Assembly (NCBI RefSeq): GCF_002013895.1
Contig: NZ_MAFQ01000014.1
Location: 62,001 to 126,000, forward strand
Direction of reading: 5' to 3'
DNA: 64,000 bases
DNA from: Mycobacteroides franklinii
Lineage (GTDB): Bacteria; Actinomycetota; Actinomycetes; Mycobacteriales; Mycobacteriaceae
In this document: positions 1-8,816 of the stretch, piece by piece
Layout: every line of letters begins with the position of its first letter
Position numbering within the stretch: position 1 is the stretch's first letter
Position numbers and translations under genes: made by a program
Notes under the pieces: generated by a model
What the model was told of the DNA's origin: nothing
The model's input: only the letters and a program-made list of their open reading frames with translations
The model's database searches: none

Positions 1-180
1 ACCACGTGCTCGACGTCGTCGAGCATCCGGGCACCGGCGTCTGTCAGCGCGACGATGCGCCGGCGACGGTCGGTGGCTGAGCATCGGCGCTCGACATAGG
101 GGCGTCTCGTCTGCTGCGCTGGGCTGACCGCGTTGCATCCGCCAGCAGTGCTGCTCGAGATCCGCCAGGGAAACAATCCG
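1..180 (-). pseudogene. MarR-family regulator C-terminal remnant (frameshifted, cut by window edge)
   Basis: Read on the minus strand, bases 98 to 2 encode a typical MarR wing: YVERR, then a TDRRRR stretch and VALTDAG. Bases about 180 to 130 encode SLADLEQHCW, which resembles the preceding recognition region but lies in a different frame, with a stop just upstream. The parts therefore look like a broken MarR-type gene rather than a working one. The remainder would lie left of the window. Between 180 and 325 I see no gene, only the leader of the DUF2252 gene. Confidence 0.4.
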
Positions 181-325
181 GCGAGCCCCTCAACTAGCGC
201 GACACGACCCTCACCCTGCGGTGGCCACTCAGTCGACGCCCATATCCGAGCCGCATGCCCGCATAGACCTGTCCCTGGTAGGTGAAATCGCTTACTACCG
301 TTCGGATTAACTTAGGAGATGTTAC

Positions 326-1711
326 GTGACTGCATCTGACCGCAGCGGCGCTCGGACGCGATCCTCAGACACCGTGAGCGCTGACGCAGCCGAGGGGCGC
401 CGCGCTCGCAAGCGCGCTCCGCGACGCGGAGCGGCGTACTGGGATCCAGCCGTTCGGGAGGTTTCAGCTCTCCAGCGCCTGCGCGCACAAGAGGCGGTGC
501 GAGACCCACAGCTGCTGCCGCTGCGTTACGCGAGGATGGCATCTTCTCCGTGGGCGTACCTGCGCGGCGCCGCGGCAGTTATGGCCGCCGATCTTGCGGC
601 CGCGCCACACTCGGGACTGCAGGTGCAGATGTGCGGTGATGCCCACATCCTCAATTTCGGGCTATGGGCGTCGCCGGAGCGCCGATTGCTTTTCGATGCC
701 CGTGACTTCGACGAGACGCTTCCCGGCCCGTTCGAGTGGGATATTAAGCGGTTGGTGACCAGCATATATGTACTCGCCTCCGCGGAGGGCGTGGCCGATC
801 AGGTCGCATCTGACGCCGCCCGCGCAGCCATCGCGTCATACCAGACCTCAATGGCTCAGTACGCGAGCATGGGCGAACTCGACGTGTGGTACGACCACAT
901 CACATCGGATGTCCCTCTTGCAGGACTGTCCTCGACGTTCGCCAAAGAGGCCGCCCAGACCATCGAGAAGCAATCGAAGAAACGAACCCACGAGGGCGTG
1001 GCTCGACAGCTATTGGTTACCGAGAACGGCCGACGCCGAATCTCGTTAGAGCCCCTCAAACGACTAGACGAAGGCATCCACCCAGACGAACGCGCACGCA
1101 GCTACGACCAGCTCTTTGAGACTTACCTCGCTTCAATCCCGCCCCACCTGCGGCGACTGATCCACCGGTTCGAACGCGTCGACACGGTCCGCCAAATCGT
1201 CGGTGTCGGCAGCGTGGGCATGCGGGTATGGCTGCATCTCATGGAAGGCGACAGCGGACGTCAGCTGGTGTTCTTCCAGGCCAAACAGGCCTGCGCCTCA
1301 GTCTACGAAGAATTTCTCGGTCCCAGCGAGTTCGACAACGCGGGCCAACGAGTCGTCGCTGGCCAGCGCCTCATGCAGTCCGCCAGCGATATATTCCTAG
1401 GGCACATGCGCGTCGGTAACGAGGACTACTACGCCCGGCAGTTCCGCGATATGAAGATAATTCCAAGCGGCCAGCAGATTTCCGGCTATTTACCCCAGTT
1501 CTCGGCAGTGTGTGGTCGCGCACTGGCCAAAGCACACGCCCGTAGCGGCGACCCCACAGCTATCGCCGCTTACATTGGTAACAGCGACGCCTTCGCCGCA
1601 GGAATCAACGGCTTCGCGGTCGCCTACGCCCAACAAACACACAATGATCACGCCGATCTGCAACTGGCGATCAGCTCGGGCGCCGTCACCGCGGCCGAGC
1701 GTCCTTGGTAG
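326..1711 (+). CDS. DUF2252 family protein
   Basis: 461-aa protein of the DUF2252 family, which is distantly related to aminoglycoside-phosphotransferase/protein-kinase folds; no reaction is established. Family hallmarks are visible: GDAHILNFG followed by DFDE and GPFEWDIKRL (residues about 103-143), GVGSVGMRVWLHLMEG (about 292-307), and GQRLMQSASDIF with YYARQFRDMK near 345-375. The length is normal for the family. The start is GTG 326 with AGGAG about ten bases upstream. The first 35 residues are basic and low complexity. It stands alone, facing the TIR gene tail to tail. Confidence 0.85.
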   Translation: MTASDRSGARTRSSDTVSADAAEGRRARKRAPRRGAAYWDPAVREVSALQRLRAQEAVRDPQLLPLRYARMASSPWAYLRGAAAVMAADLAAAPHSGLQVQMCGDAHILNFGLWASPERRLLFDARDFDETLPGPFEWDIKRLVTSIYVLASAEGVADQVASDAARAAIASYQTSMAQYASMGELDVWYDHITSDVPLAGLSSTFAKEAAQTIEKQSKKRTHEGVARQLLVTENGRRRISLEPLKRLDEGIHPDERARSYDQLFETYLASIPPHLRRLIHRFERVDTVRQIVGVGSVGMRVWLHLMEGDSGRQLVFFQAKQACASVYEEFLGPSEFDNAGQRVVAGQRLMQSASDIFLGHMRVGNEDYYARQFRDMKIIPSGQQISGYLPQFSAVCGRALAKAHARSGDPTAIAAYIGNSDAFAAGINGFAVAYAQQTHNDHADLQLAISSGAVTAAERPW

Positions 1712-1763
1712 CTACCGACAGAAAGCATGACGGCCCCCGCTAATGGCCTACATCGGCGCTATC

Positions 1764-3278
1764 TCACCATCGGCCACGGGCGATCTCCTTAAATTCCTTG
1801 GCGTATTGCTGGGTTGCGGCGCGGGCGCGGTCGGCGGAGCCGCCGAACAATCCGGCTAGCAGGGGCGACCATTGGGATGCATGCTGCTCTTGCTCGTCGA
1901 TGAAGTCCTGCAAAGGATCGCTTCGCCTCGATGCGTACCGCCATGTTGAGCGGCCAAACCACTTGTTCATGAGGTAGATAGGTTGGTGGCCACTGTCGCC
2001 GATGCGCACGGCCGCGAGGTCTTGATTGACTGTGCCGACTGCGATCTCGGCGCGGTCGAACTCCGTGGCGTAGTCCGTTTCGTCAGGGAACTGTTCAACG
2101 AACAAGGGTTTGAGTATATCGAATAGCCACTCGGCTACGGGCGTGTGCAATGGGTTGAGTTTCTTGAGATCTGCCAGCGCGGTGGCCAGGTCGGTCCCGT
2201 CGTTGGCGGATCGCGCCAAGGCTTGTATGGCCGGCATGGCTGACGGGCTAAACGGCTCGTAGGGGTTTACTGCCTCGATCATGGCCACCCGTTTGCCTTG
2301 GAATCTGGGGTGGCTGACTGTGTTGTCCACCAGCAGCGCGCGGAAGTTTTCCCACCGGTTCTGGCCTGTGCAGGTCAACGCAGCCACCGACACTGTGAGG
2401 AGAGCGGGTAGATGGCGCAAGTCGGTGAGAGCGTCCAAGCCGCCGACACTTTTTAGTGCCTCGGTATTGACGGCCTTGATTCCTTTGGCCCACGGCCCCA
2501 GGGTTTCCGGCGTGCCCCAGCGGGCAGCGACTTGAAGGGAGGCGCAGAACGGTGCTACCAATTGCCAATAGTCGTGACTCATTTGAGCTATACGTAATAG
2601 GTGTTGATCAAGGTCACCGCTGGCGAAGCTCATCGGGAAACGTTCGGTATCCCGCATGCAGGCAAGCATCGAGGCGATCTCCTGCGTGATGAGTTCGTCG
2701 AGCTCGATCTCTCGGCCGGGATCCCGGATCATTTCTTTCGTCAATGCGCGCAGTAATGCAGGTCGCTTCGATTCCGACGCCTCGCCGACTGACGTGCGGA
2801 CCGTGTCGGCATCCACAGCCCCTAGGCCCATTATTTTCTTGATTGTTTCGATGAGCTTGACGGCGTTTTCGGCATGCTGGTCTCCGAACAGGTCAATGTA
2901 GTTGATGTCGCCCAGCCGACGCCCGGCACCCAGGTCCCAATCAGGAATGTCGCATGCGTCCAAGCGGACTGGGATCAACCAGGTTCGCCCGGGCGGCCGG
3001 AGCCGAAATTCCTCTACGGCCAGGGCGAGTTCCTCGTTCTGGTAACTCTTGTCTTTGGAAGTGGAACTGCTGGAGAAACACGCAAGAAAGGCCAAAGAAT
3101 CCGAGCGGATCGCGTCTCTGATCTTCGTTCTCCACTCATCACCCGGGCCCAGCGCATCCTTATCGCGCCAATTTGGGATGCCCGCCACGTTCAACAGTGC
3201 GCAGAGCCGATCAATGTGGGCGGTGTCCTGATGAACATAGGAAATGAACGCGTGCCCGTCAGTAGAGTTACCCGCCAT
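1764..3278 (-). CDS. TIR-domain protein, probable defence effector
   Basis: 504-aa protein. Residues about 5-140 form a bacterial TIR domain: HAFISYVHQD at the start, NWRDKDAL, a FLACFSSSS strand, and NEELALAVEEF, which probably carries the catalytic Glu of NAD-cleaving TIRs. The remaining ~360 residues are mostly helical and unrecognised; they may be a sensor or oligomerisation region. TIR proteins of this build commonly degrade NAD or make NAD-derived signals in anti-phage defence. I chose ATG 3278 over the ATG at 3302 because GGAAGG lies eight bases ahead of it. No partner gene is adjacent, so no named defence system can be assigned. Confidence 0.75.
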   Translation of the reverse strand: MAGNSTDGHAFISYVHQDTAHIDRLCALLNVAGIPNWRDKDALGPGDEWRTKIRDAIRSDSLAFLACFSSSSTSKDKSYQNEELALAVEEFRLRPPGRTWLIPVRLDACDIPDWDLGAGRRLGDINYIDLFGDQHAENAVKLIETIKKIMGLGAVDADTVRTSVGEASESKRPALLRALTKEMIRDPGREIELDELITQEIASMLACMRDTERFPMSFASGDLDQHLLRIAQMSHDYWQLVAPFCASLQVAARWGTPETLGPWAKGIKAVNTEALKSVGGLDALTDLRHLPALLTVSVAALTCTGQNRWENFRALLVDNTVSHPRFQGKRVAMIEAVNPYEPFSPSAMPAIQALARSANDGTDLATALADLKKLNPLHTPVAEWLFDILKPLFVEQFPDETDYATEFDRAEIAVGTVNQDLAAVRIGDSGHQPIYLMNKWFGRSTWRYASRRSDPLQDFIDEQEQHASQWSPLLAGLFGGSADRARAATQQYAKEFKEIARGRW

Positions 3279-3495
3279 AGTTACACGCCTTCCACTATGC
3301 AATCGCCATCGCGTCAGCCTTGCTGACCCACATCCGCTATGGGATTTTCAAACATTAGACCGTGATCTCAAACCCCGGTTCCGGGCAGTAAGTCTGCGGC
3401 CCCGCAGCGGTGAGCAAGTCTGGGGCATGCCCCTGCGCACCCCCACGGCCGACTGGATCACGCTCTGGCAATACCGCTGTCAACGGCAACTGAAA

Positions 3496-4056
3496 CTAAT
3501 CAGATATCGACGGCTGAAAATTGACTACTTGGGCTGCTTCGTGGCTGCTCGTCGGTGATTTGATCGCATCGTCTATCTGTTCGGCCAGGATGTCGGCGTG
3601 GCCCGCGTGCCGGGCGAATTCCTCGATCATGGCGAGCAGGGTCCACCGCATGCTGACTGTTCCTTCGCGGGGATTGTCCTTGGTGTCTTCGAGATGAAAG
3701 CGCGAGGCGATCACACGAGATTGTTGGCTGGCCTGCTGAAACTCCGCAATTACGTCAGCGAGCGTTTCGTCGTCGGTGACGGCGAAGGAGCCCTCGTCTC
3801 GGTTCGAGTAGCCGTCGCACTCGGATGGGTCGAGTCCGGCCCAAAATCGTTGAAACCAGATGCGTTCGGCCGCGGCAGCGTGCTTGATCAGTGAGATCGG
3901 TGTGGTCAGCGACGGCACCAGCTTCTGGCGGGCCTGGGTGTCTGAGAGTTGCTCGACGGCCCGGATAAGCTCACTGCGATTGAGGTCCAGGGTGCTCTCC
4001 AGCAGGTTCCGTTCGCTGCCGGTGAACTGGCGTTCAGGGTGTGCCGCTGCGGCCAT
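3496..4056 (-). CDS. DinB-like (DUF664) four-helix protein
   Basis: 186-aa protein resembling the DinB/DUF664 superfamily, which includes metal-binding, thiol-dependent enzymes. Supporting segments are LLESTLDLNRSELIRAVEQL at the N-terminus, ISLIKHAAAAERIWFQRF (residues about 53-71, with the first metal-ligand-type His) and MIEEFARHAGHADILAEQID (about 143-162, with the further His pair). The protein is of usual length. ATG 4056 is preceded by AAAGGA, and TACTAT about 20 bases further up could be the -10. Substrate is unknown. Confidence 0.75.
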   Translation of the reverse strand: MAAAAHPERQFTGSERNLLESTLDLNRSELIRAVEQLSDTQARQKLVPSLTTPISLIKHAAAAERIWFQRFWAGLDPSECDGYSNRDEGSFAVTDDETLADVIAEFQQASQQSRVIASRFHLEDTKDNPREGTVSMRWTLLAMIEEFARHAGHADILAEQIDDAIKSPTSSHEAAQVVNFQPSISD

Positions 4057-4270
4057 AGTGAATTCCTTTTAATAGTAGTACTTTTGATGGTCGCCAACGC
4101 GGGTAGCCCATCGCTCATCGTCGGGCTACGTTCTTCGCTGAGATGAATCGCGCACAAAGCGCTGAGGAGTTATTCGAGCCAGAAAACCTGGCGCAAGGAG
4201 GGTTCACGACCCCCAGTGCTTGGATCAACGGGCGAAGACTCGCGCCGCGAGGTGCCGTTCACGGCTCAGG

Positions 4271-4435
4271 CTAGCCAGTTCGGATGGCTTTGGGAAGTGC
4301 GGATTCATTAGTCGCCGGTGGTCGGTCTTTGGCGAGTAGTTCGCAGCGGGCGCGGGTGCGGTAGGAGGTGCCGGCGAGGGGGAGGACTTCGGCGTGGTGG
4401 TGCACGAGGCGGTCGATCAGGGCGGCGGTCATGCG
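4271..4435 (-). pseudogene. IS21-type IstB ATP-binding protein, C-terminal fragment
   Basis: The minus-strand reading MTAALIDRLVHHHAEVL, SYRTRAR, ELLAKDR matches the extreme C-terminus of IstB helper ATPases of IS21-family elements. Nothing of the AAA+ core is present. The homology stops abruptly at about 4435 where unrelated sequence begins, so this is a scar of an insertion sequence. There is no partner istA nearby. Confidence 0.65.
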
Positions 4436-4437
4436 GG

Positions 4438-4614
4438 TTATCCAGTTCGAGGCACCCACTCCACAACGCCAGGGCCGTATGCGCCGCCCAGTTCTACGAG
4501 GGCTTCATCGATCGACTCATATTCTGAATCGGTCAGATACGAAGAACCCGTCTCGGCCTGACGTTCTTTGTAAAGAATGCGAACTGCGGCAACGATTTCC
4601 GGTGCGTATGACAT
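4438..4614 (-). CDS. Small hypothetical protein downstream of the Arr-like gene
   Basis: 58-aa acidic protein (MSYAPEIVAAVRILYKER...). It follows the Arr-like ADP-ribosyltransferase gene on the same strand by 46 bases, so the two may be co-transcribed. An in-frame TTG at 4656 would extend it by 14 residues. I do not recognise a family. Because of its size, charge and place it could be an antidote or a regulator of the enzyme, but that is inference. Its 3' end abuts the IstB scar, so the C-terminus may have been altered by the insertion. Confidence 0.45.
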   Translation of the reverse strand: MSYAPEIVAAVRILYKERQAETGSSYLTDSEYESIDEALVELGGAYGPGVVEWVPRTG

Positions 4615-4660
4615 GAAACGTATTGTCCCATGGTCTAGCGCTAAAACGGACGGCAAAGAA

Positions 4661-5515
4661 TTAGTTTTGGTGGTCGAAGAACCAGCGCCACTGGCTGCGA
4701 GAACGAAATGCGACCACGTTGACCCACAGCTGCATCAACTGATCCTGTGTGACTCCATCAGGTTGGTGACGCTCAGCGATCACGGCCAGCTTGTCCATGT
4801 CGATCTTGTGGCCGGCGGCCGCGTACCTGTCGGCGAATTCCCCGCCACACGTGCAGCCGAGCCGGTTCGGCCGCGATCGGCGATCAGTGATTTTCACGAT
4901 GTGGCCACGGTCCACCAAGTTCAGATGATCAAACCGGGCAAGGACATCCGGCGGCTGGATCGATACACCCTCCACCGTCATCCGGCCGTTCCCATCGATC
5001 TCAGAGAGCCCGATCCACTTCGGCAGGATATCGACATAAGCTTGCGTCACACCGGCGCCGAGCATCTGATCCGAGGGCAACAAGGTGCCATCTTCGGCGT
5101 GCACGGGGCGATCAACCTCCCAGTACAAATGCGGCCAAATCGCCTCATTCTGCTCACGTTCGGACAACCACACGTCGCGCTCGATTACATTCACCACCAC
5201 TGCGCCCGAGCAGTACAGTGCCAGGCCAGGAATCGCACCCGCGCCGTAGTCGGGGTCAGGTTCGACAGGGCCCACCGGCTCCACCTCATACACCCAGCCA
5301 GGCAATGGGTTTCCGACCCTATCGCGGTAGCGGGCCGCATAGCCGATGGCCGTGCCCAGGTGGCTGGACAGATACACCTTGTTGTGGTCATAGCGAGCCC
5401 CGTTGCCCTGAAACCACGGCAGGTTGTACTCGAACTGCAAACCCAATTCATTGGCGCTGTACAGGCGATCTCCCGGCGTTTTACCTGGCACACCACCGTG
5501 AAAGTAGGCCACCAT
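4661..5515 (-). CDS. Arr-like ADP-ribosyltransferase-domain protein
   Basis: 284 aa. Residues about 4-115 follow the pattern of rifampin ADP-ribosyltransferase Arr: FHGG...PGDRL at the N-terminus, KVYLSSHLGTAIGYAARY, then GWVYEVEPVGPVEPDPDY, equivalent to the Arr YLT...A and EPTGPIEDDPN motifs. Arr is about 140 aa; this protein adds some 165 C-terminal residues including a CTCGGEFADRYAAAGH segment and a WRWFFDHQN end. ATG 5515 is preceded by GAGGGGAGC. It may modify a drug, a nucleic acid or a protein; the extra domain argues against a plain rifamycin-resistance enzyme. A 323-aa open frame on the opposite strand is its shadow. Confidence 0.6.
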   Translation of the reverse strand: MVAYFHGGVPGKTPGDRLYSANELGLQFEYNLPWFQGNGARYDHNKVYLSSHLGTAIGYAARYRDRVGNPLPGWVYEVEPVGPVEPDPDYGAGAIPGLALYCSGAVVVNVIERDVWLSEREQNEAIWPHLYWEVDRPVHAEDGTLLPSDQMLGAGVTQAYVDILPKWIGLSEIDGNGRMTVEGVSIQPPDVLARFDHLNLVDRGHIVKITDRRSRPNRLGCTCGGEFADRYAAAGHKIDMDKLAVIAERHQPDGVTQDQLMQLWVNVVAFRSRSQWRWFFDHQN

Positions 5516-5730
5516 GCGCTCCCCTCATTCGTGTGGCCATCACCGTAACCACCGGCACCGACAAACAGATCCATCATCCCAGGGCAGATGGTCGATTGCC
5601 CGCGGTGATCTCTGCGCAGATTCGACGTACTTCGGACTGTGCTGGCGATATATGCGGTCAACACCGGCTGTCTGGTGCAGTGCATGCCACGTGAACCAGC
5701 TCGGTGACCAGCAACTGCGGAAGTTCACCC

Positions 5731-5949
5731 CTACGAAACGGTGGCCTCGGGAGTGTCGATGCCCAATACTCGAATTCGCAACCGCCCGTTAGTATCTGAG
5801 CGTACGTCAAGGGTGTCGCCATCGACAACGCGGACCACCTCGGCGTTTGTAGCTACGGGGTCGGCGTGCCCTGGCGCTGTGCAGGCTGATGCTATGAGCG
5901 CGGCGGCGCTGACGCAGGCGGCTATAGCCGCGGTGATCGGGTGTCTCAT
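5731..5949 (-). pseudogene. Truncated lipoprotein thermonuclease (SNase-like) remnant
   Basis: The 72-aa product has a signal peptide ending in a lipobox-like SAC, then VVRVVDGDTLDVR and LRIRVLGIDTPEA, the N-terminal core of staphylococcal-nuclease homologues. It ends in a stop (TAG) just after the IDTPE motif, before the catalytic Arg/Glu region. The 214 bases downstream to the Arr-like gene hold no recognisable continuation in any minus-strand frame. It is therefore read as a truncated gene. Its start faces the AbiF-type gene. Confidence 0.6.
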
Positions 5950-6001
5950 ACCGTTGTCTTCCGTCTGTTTGCAGTGGTGGGGTCCATGATTGCGGCGGGA
6001 A

Positions 6002-6031
6002 CTGACAGGTCAACACGCCATGCTGTAAACT
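6002..6031 (+). promoter_or_regulatory. Putative promoter of the AbiF-type RNA and gene
   Basis: CTGACA at 6002-6007 and TAAACT at 6026-6031 are spaced by 18 bases and would start a transcript near 6038, just ahead of the hairpin. This is pattern matching only. Confidence 0.35.
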
Positions 6032-6037
6032 GATCTC

Positions 6038-6097
6038 AATCGTTCGGCCCGCCTCGAAACTTCGGTTTCGGGAGTGGGCCGGATTTATATTCGCAGG
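6038..6097 (+). ncRNA. Structured leader RNA ahead of the AbiF-type gene (abiF-RNA candidate)
   Basis: Bases 6046-6080 fold into one long stem: GGCCC (6046-6050) pairs with GGGCC (6076-6080), and CGAAAC (6055-6060) pairs with GTTTCG (6065-6070), closed by a UUCG tetraloop at 6061-6064. A small internal loop separates the two helices. Structured abiF RNAs directly upstream of abiF genes are a known computationally defined motif. Whether this hairpin belongs to that family cannot be settled by eye. Confidence 0.5.
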
Positions 6098-7096
6098 ATG
6101 TCGATGCCGACGGCCCCTCGTCCGCCCAAGCCGTTCCTACCGATCGCCGATCAAATCGCTCGTCTGCAGGGGCGCGGTATGGCGATCGAAGACCTCGCCG
6201 ATGCCCGGCACCGGCTCGAATCGGTGGGCTACTACCGGCTCAGCGGCTACTGGTTCCCGTTTCGCCAGCGTGATGGCGCCGACCCTTCGCAGGTGCTCGA
6301 CCAGTTCGTCGCGGCTACCACCTTCGCCGAAGTCGCGGCACTGTATGAGTTCGACTGTCGTCTGCGGGCTCATCTGCAGGTCGCTTTGGAACGCGTGGAG
6401 GTGGCCATGCGCAGTCAGATCGGACATCGGCTGGGGGCGCTGGACCCGCTGGCACATCAAGATCCGCAGTGGTTTAGGCCGTCGTTTCGCCATTCCGCGT
6501 GGCTCTCCACGGCCAATCGCCGGATCACCCGCGCCACCGGACGCGATCAGTTTGTCGATCACCACATCGCCAATTACGGTGGGCAGCTCCCGATCTGGGT
6601 GCTTACCGACATCCTGGATTTCGCCGACATCTCGATCCTGTTCGAGGGAATGCGCAGCGCCGACCAACAAGCCCTCACCGCATGGTTTCAGATCACGCCT
6701 CCCCCACCTCGGCCCGGGCAATCGAAATCCAGCCACACACGCGAGCTGCGCCGTCTGCGCCAGTCCCCCGCGCTGGCGAACTGGCTGCTGCAGCTGAGCA
6801 TGGTGCGCAACATCTGCGCGCACCATGGCCGGATCTGGAACCGGCAGCTGCCCCCGGTCGGCACAACCCGGCTGCGCGGTATGCCAGAGTTCACCGGTCT
6901 GCCCGAGCAGTCCGAACGACTCTTTGGCGCAATCTGCATTCTCGGGTTCCTCCTGAAAACCGCCGCACCCGCCAGCACATGGCGGGCACAGACCAAGGAG
7001 CTGCTCGCCGATGGTTTGGCCGCGCTGCCCTCGCGCAGCCACCTCGAGGTAGGGCTGCCGCCCGGGTGGGAGGCGCTGCCTATTTGGGCGGCATAG
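6098..7096 (+). CDS. AbiD/AbiF-type (Abi_2) HEPN abortive-infection protein
   Basis: 332-aa member of the Abi_2 family. It begins with the usual PFLPIADQIARLQGRGM and YYRLSGYWFPF segments, continues with the helical ALYEFDCRLRAHLQVALERVEVAMRSQI core, and has RNICAHHGRIWNRQ near residues 236-250. That last segment contains the R-x4-H catalytic motif of HEPN RNases. Abi_2 proteins abort phage growth, probably by RNA cleavage. I chose ATG 6098 because the longer GTG start at 6074 lies within the hairpin. It is followed after 95 bases by the 7192 gene. Confidence 0.8.
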   Translation: MSMPTAPRPPKPFLPIADQIARLQGRGMAIEDLADARHRLESVGYYRLSGYWFPFRQRDGADPSQVLDQFVAATTFAEVAALYEFDCRLRAHLQVALERVEVAMRSQIGHRLGALDPLAHQDPQWFRPSFRHSAWLSTANRRITRATGRDQFVDHHIANYGGQLPIWVLTDILDFADISILFEGMRSADQQALTAWFQITPPPPRPGQSKSSHTRELRRLRQSPALANWLLQLSMVRNICAHHGRIWNRQLPPVGTTRLRGMPEFTGLPEQSERLFGAICILGFLLKTAAPASTWRAQTKELLADGLAALPSRSHLEVGLPPGWEALPIWAA

Positions 7097-7191
7097 CCGA
7101 CAGCCCGGTGTGCCCCGACTTCGCTGCTGGTGCGTGTCGGTCGAACTTCGTAGGCTGAAAGCAAACCGGCCTACAGACAGGATCACAACTC

Positions 7192-8454
7192 ATGGCGCAG
7201 GGCACCGAAAAGTACGACATCGAGGCGGTGGGCCGGTTCGCGACCGACGCCCTACGGATTCGTGAACGGGTGCTCGGGGTCAGCGCCCACCAGATCGCGG
7301 CTGCAGGCGGTCCCCCGGCCGCCGAAGTCACAGCGATGGAGAACGGCGGTTTCGGCGTGATCGCCGAAAGCGTTGTCACCGCTTACGACGAAGCGATCGC
7401 CAGGCTGCGCCCTGACCTCGGGTACCACCTGATCGCCGGTTTGGCTACGGTCCACGCCAAGCGCACCGAAGAGCCCGAACAAAACCGAAAGCGCTTTGAC
7501 GCGCTGCGCATCGAGCACACCTCCGGGCATTACTGCACCCTCGGGCTGGATCTGGAGCGCGACCGGAAAGTCGCGGTCTCCCACTGCACACTCCTGCCTG
7601 GCGCGCAGGCCTGGATGACGTGGGAAGACCGTAAGCACTACCGCCAGCTGTTCATCACCGCCGCGGCCCGCCACCCCGCCCTGATCGCTCTAAGTGCCGC
7701 CGACGCGCTGGCGCACCCGGAGTTCGGGGGGCTCCACGAGCGCCGCTTCGACCTGTTCAGCTCGGAGGCGACGTGCTGGATGATCGGATCGCCTCCCGTA
7801 CCCGGGGTCACCGTCAACGGCGTCAGCGCCTGGGACCCGCTGGTACACATCTACTCCTACGACGACGCCTGGCAGCGCGCGATCGCGCTCCTCGGAGCCC
7901 AGCACCAGGACGTGTGGCCGCTGACGTGGGCGCTGTTCATCACGGCCTATCTGGGCAAGCAGGCCATGCACTATCCGATGCACAGCTGGCACAAGCTCAA
8001 CCAGGGCGGCGCGCAGGCCATCGAAAGCGCGCTGGCACAGCTACAGGCGCCAGAGCTTCCCGAACACCCCGACCCCGAGGACATCTGGCGCACCGGCCAC
8101 CTGGTGCTCAGGCCCTGGCTGGCCGCATACATGGCTGGACAAATGGCCCTGGACATCGTCAACCGGCCCGCCGAGGACTCCCGGCGCTACACCGTGGCTG
8201 CCGAAGCACGCATCGGGGCCGGATACGACCAGGACAAGGCCGTCTGGATCTACAGCGACGCGCTGACCACGCTGCCTGCCGTGGCCGGAGCCACCACATC
8301 AGTGATGGCGCTGCGGACCGATGGATTTGAGATCCACTCCCCCATACCGAACCTGATGCCGTGGGAGTGGCTGCCCACCACACGCGATCGGTGCCTGCTG
8401 CTGCGCGACACCGACGGCTACTGGCGGCCCGTGCAGATGGCCGCCACGTGCTGA
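7192..8454 (+). CDS. Hypothetical protein with N-terminal HTH-like segment
   Basis: 420-aa protein I do not recognise. Residues about 10-65 (LRIRERVLGVSAHQIAAAGG...EVTAMENG) look like a helix-turn-helix of the XRE type. The rest is aromatic-rich and soluble, with motifs such as DPLVHIYSYDDAWQRAI and MPWEWLPTTRDRCLLLRD. ATG 7192 has AGGA upstream. It is translationally coupled to the 8448 gene (GTG overlapping its stop) and lies downstream of the Abi gene on the same strand, so it may belong to the same defence unit, but no function is assigned. Confidence 0.65.
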   Translation: MAQGTEKYDIEAVGRFATDALRIRERVLGVSAHQIAAAGGPPAAEVTAMENGGFGVIAESVVTAYDEAIARLRPDLGYHLIAGLATVHAKRTEEPEQNRKRFDALRIEHTSGHYCTLGLDLERDRKVAVSHCTLLPGAQAWMTWEDRKHYRQLFITAAARHPALIALSAADALAHPEFGGLHERRFDLFSSEATCWMIGSPPVPGVTVNGVSAWDPLVHIYSYDDAWQRAIALLGAQHQDVWPLTWALFITAYLGKQAMHYPMHSWHKLNQGGAQAIESALAQLQAPELPEHPDPEDIWRTGHLVLRPWLAAYMAGQMALDIVNRPAEDSRRYTVAAEARIGAGYDQDKAVWIYSDALTTLPAVAGATTSVMALRTDGFEIHSPIPNLMPWEWLPTTRDRCLLLRDTDGYWRPVQMAATC

Positions 8455-8816
8455 ACATCCCCGAACACATTGCGCGGATCCACAACACGATCGACGGACA
8501 CTTCCACAACGTCCTGACCATGGTTCCGCTCGGGCCTGACGACCGCGCCGCGATCGAGGAACTGCGCCACACCAACACGCGCTTCCTCAGCGAGCACGGC
8601 CACCAAATAGCCGCGCCTGCAGTCGAACTCGTGTACTTCAAGCACCTGCGCACGATCATCGGGTGGGCCGGGGACATCACCACCCGATACCGCGAGGCCA
8701 TGGACGGCGCCCAGGGGCGCACCATCGACCAGATCGCGAACACCGCCTACGTTCTCGACGGCTTCGGCGAACTCGAAAAGCATCTCAGCGCGCAGGAACC
8801 GGACAACTCACGCTAG
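8448..8816 (+). CDS. Hypothetical protein coupled to the preceding gene
   Basis: 122-aa helical protein (VLNIPEHIARIHNTIDGHFHNVL...). I placed the start at GTG 8448, which overlaps the preceding stop codon by several bases, the normal arrangement for coupled genes. The longer frame from 8361 would lie inside the previous gene. No known domain is seen. Its 3' end overlaps by nine bases the 3' end of the opposing gene at 8808. Confidence 0.55.
   Translation: MLNIPEHIARIHNTIDGHFHNVLTMVPLGPDDRAAIEELRHTNTRFLSEHGHQIAAPAVELVYFKHLRTIIGWAGDITTRYREAMDGAQGRTIDQIANTAYVLDGFGELEKHLSAQEPDNSR

Noticed and set aside
4577..5548. 323-aa open frame on the plus strand
   Set aside because: Lies wholly antisense to the Arr-like gene, which has recognisable motifs and a good ribosome site; the plus frame has none.
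6137..7186. 349-aa open frame on the minus strand
   Set aside because: Antisense shadow of the Abi_2 gene; no domain and biased composition.
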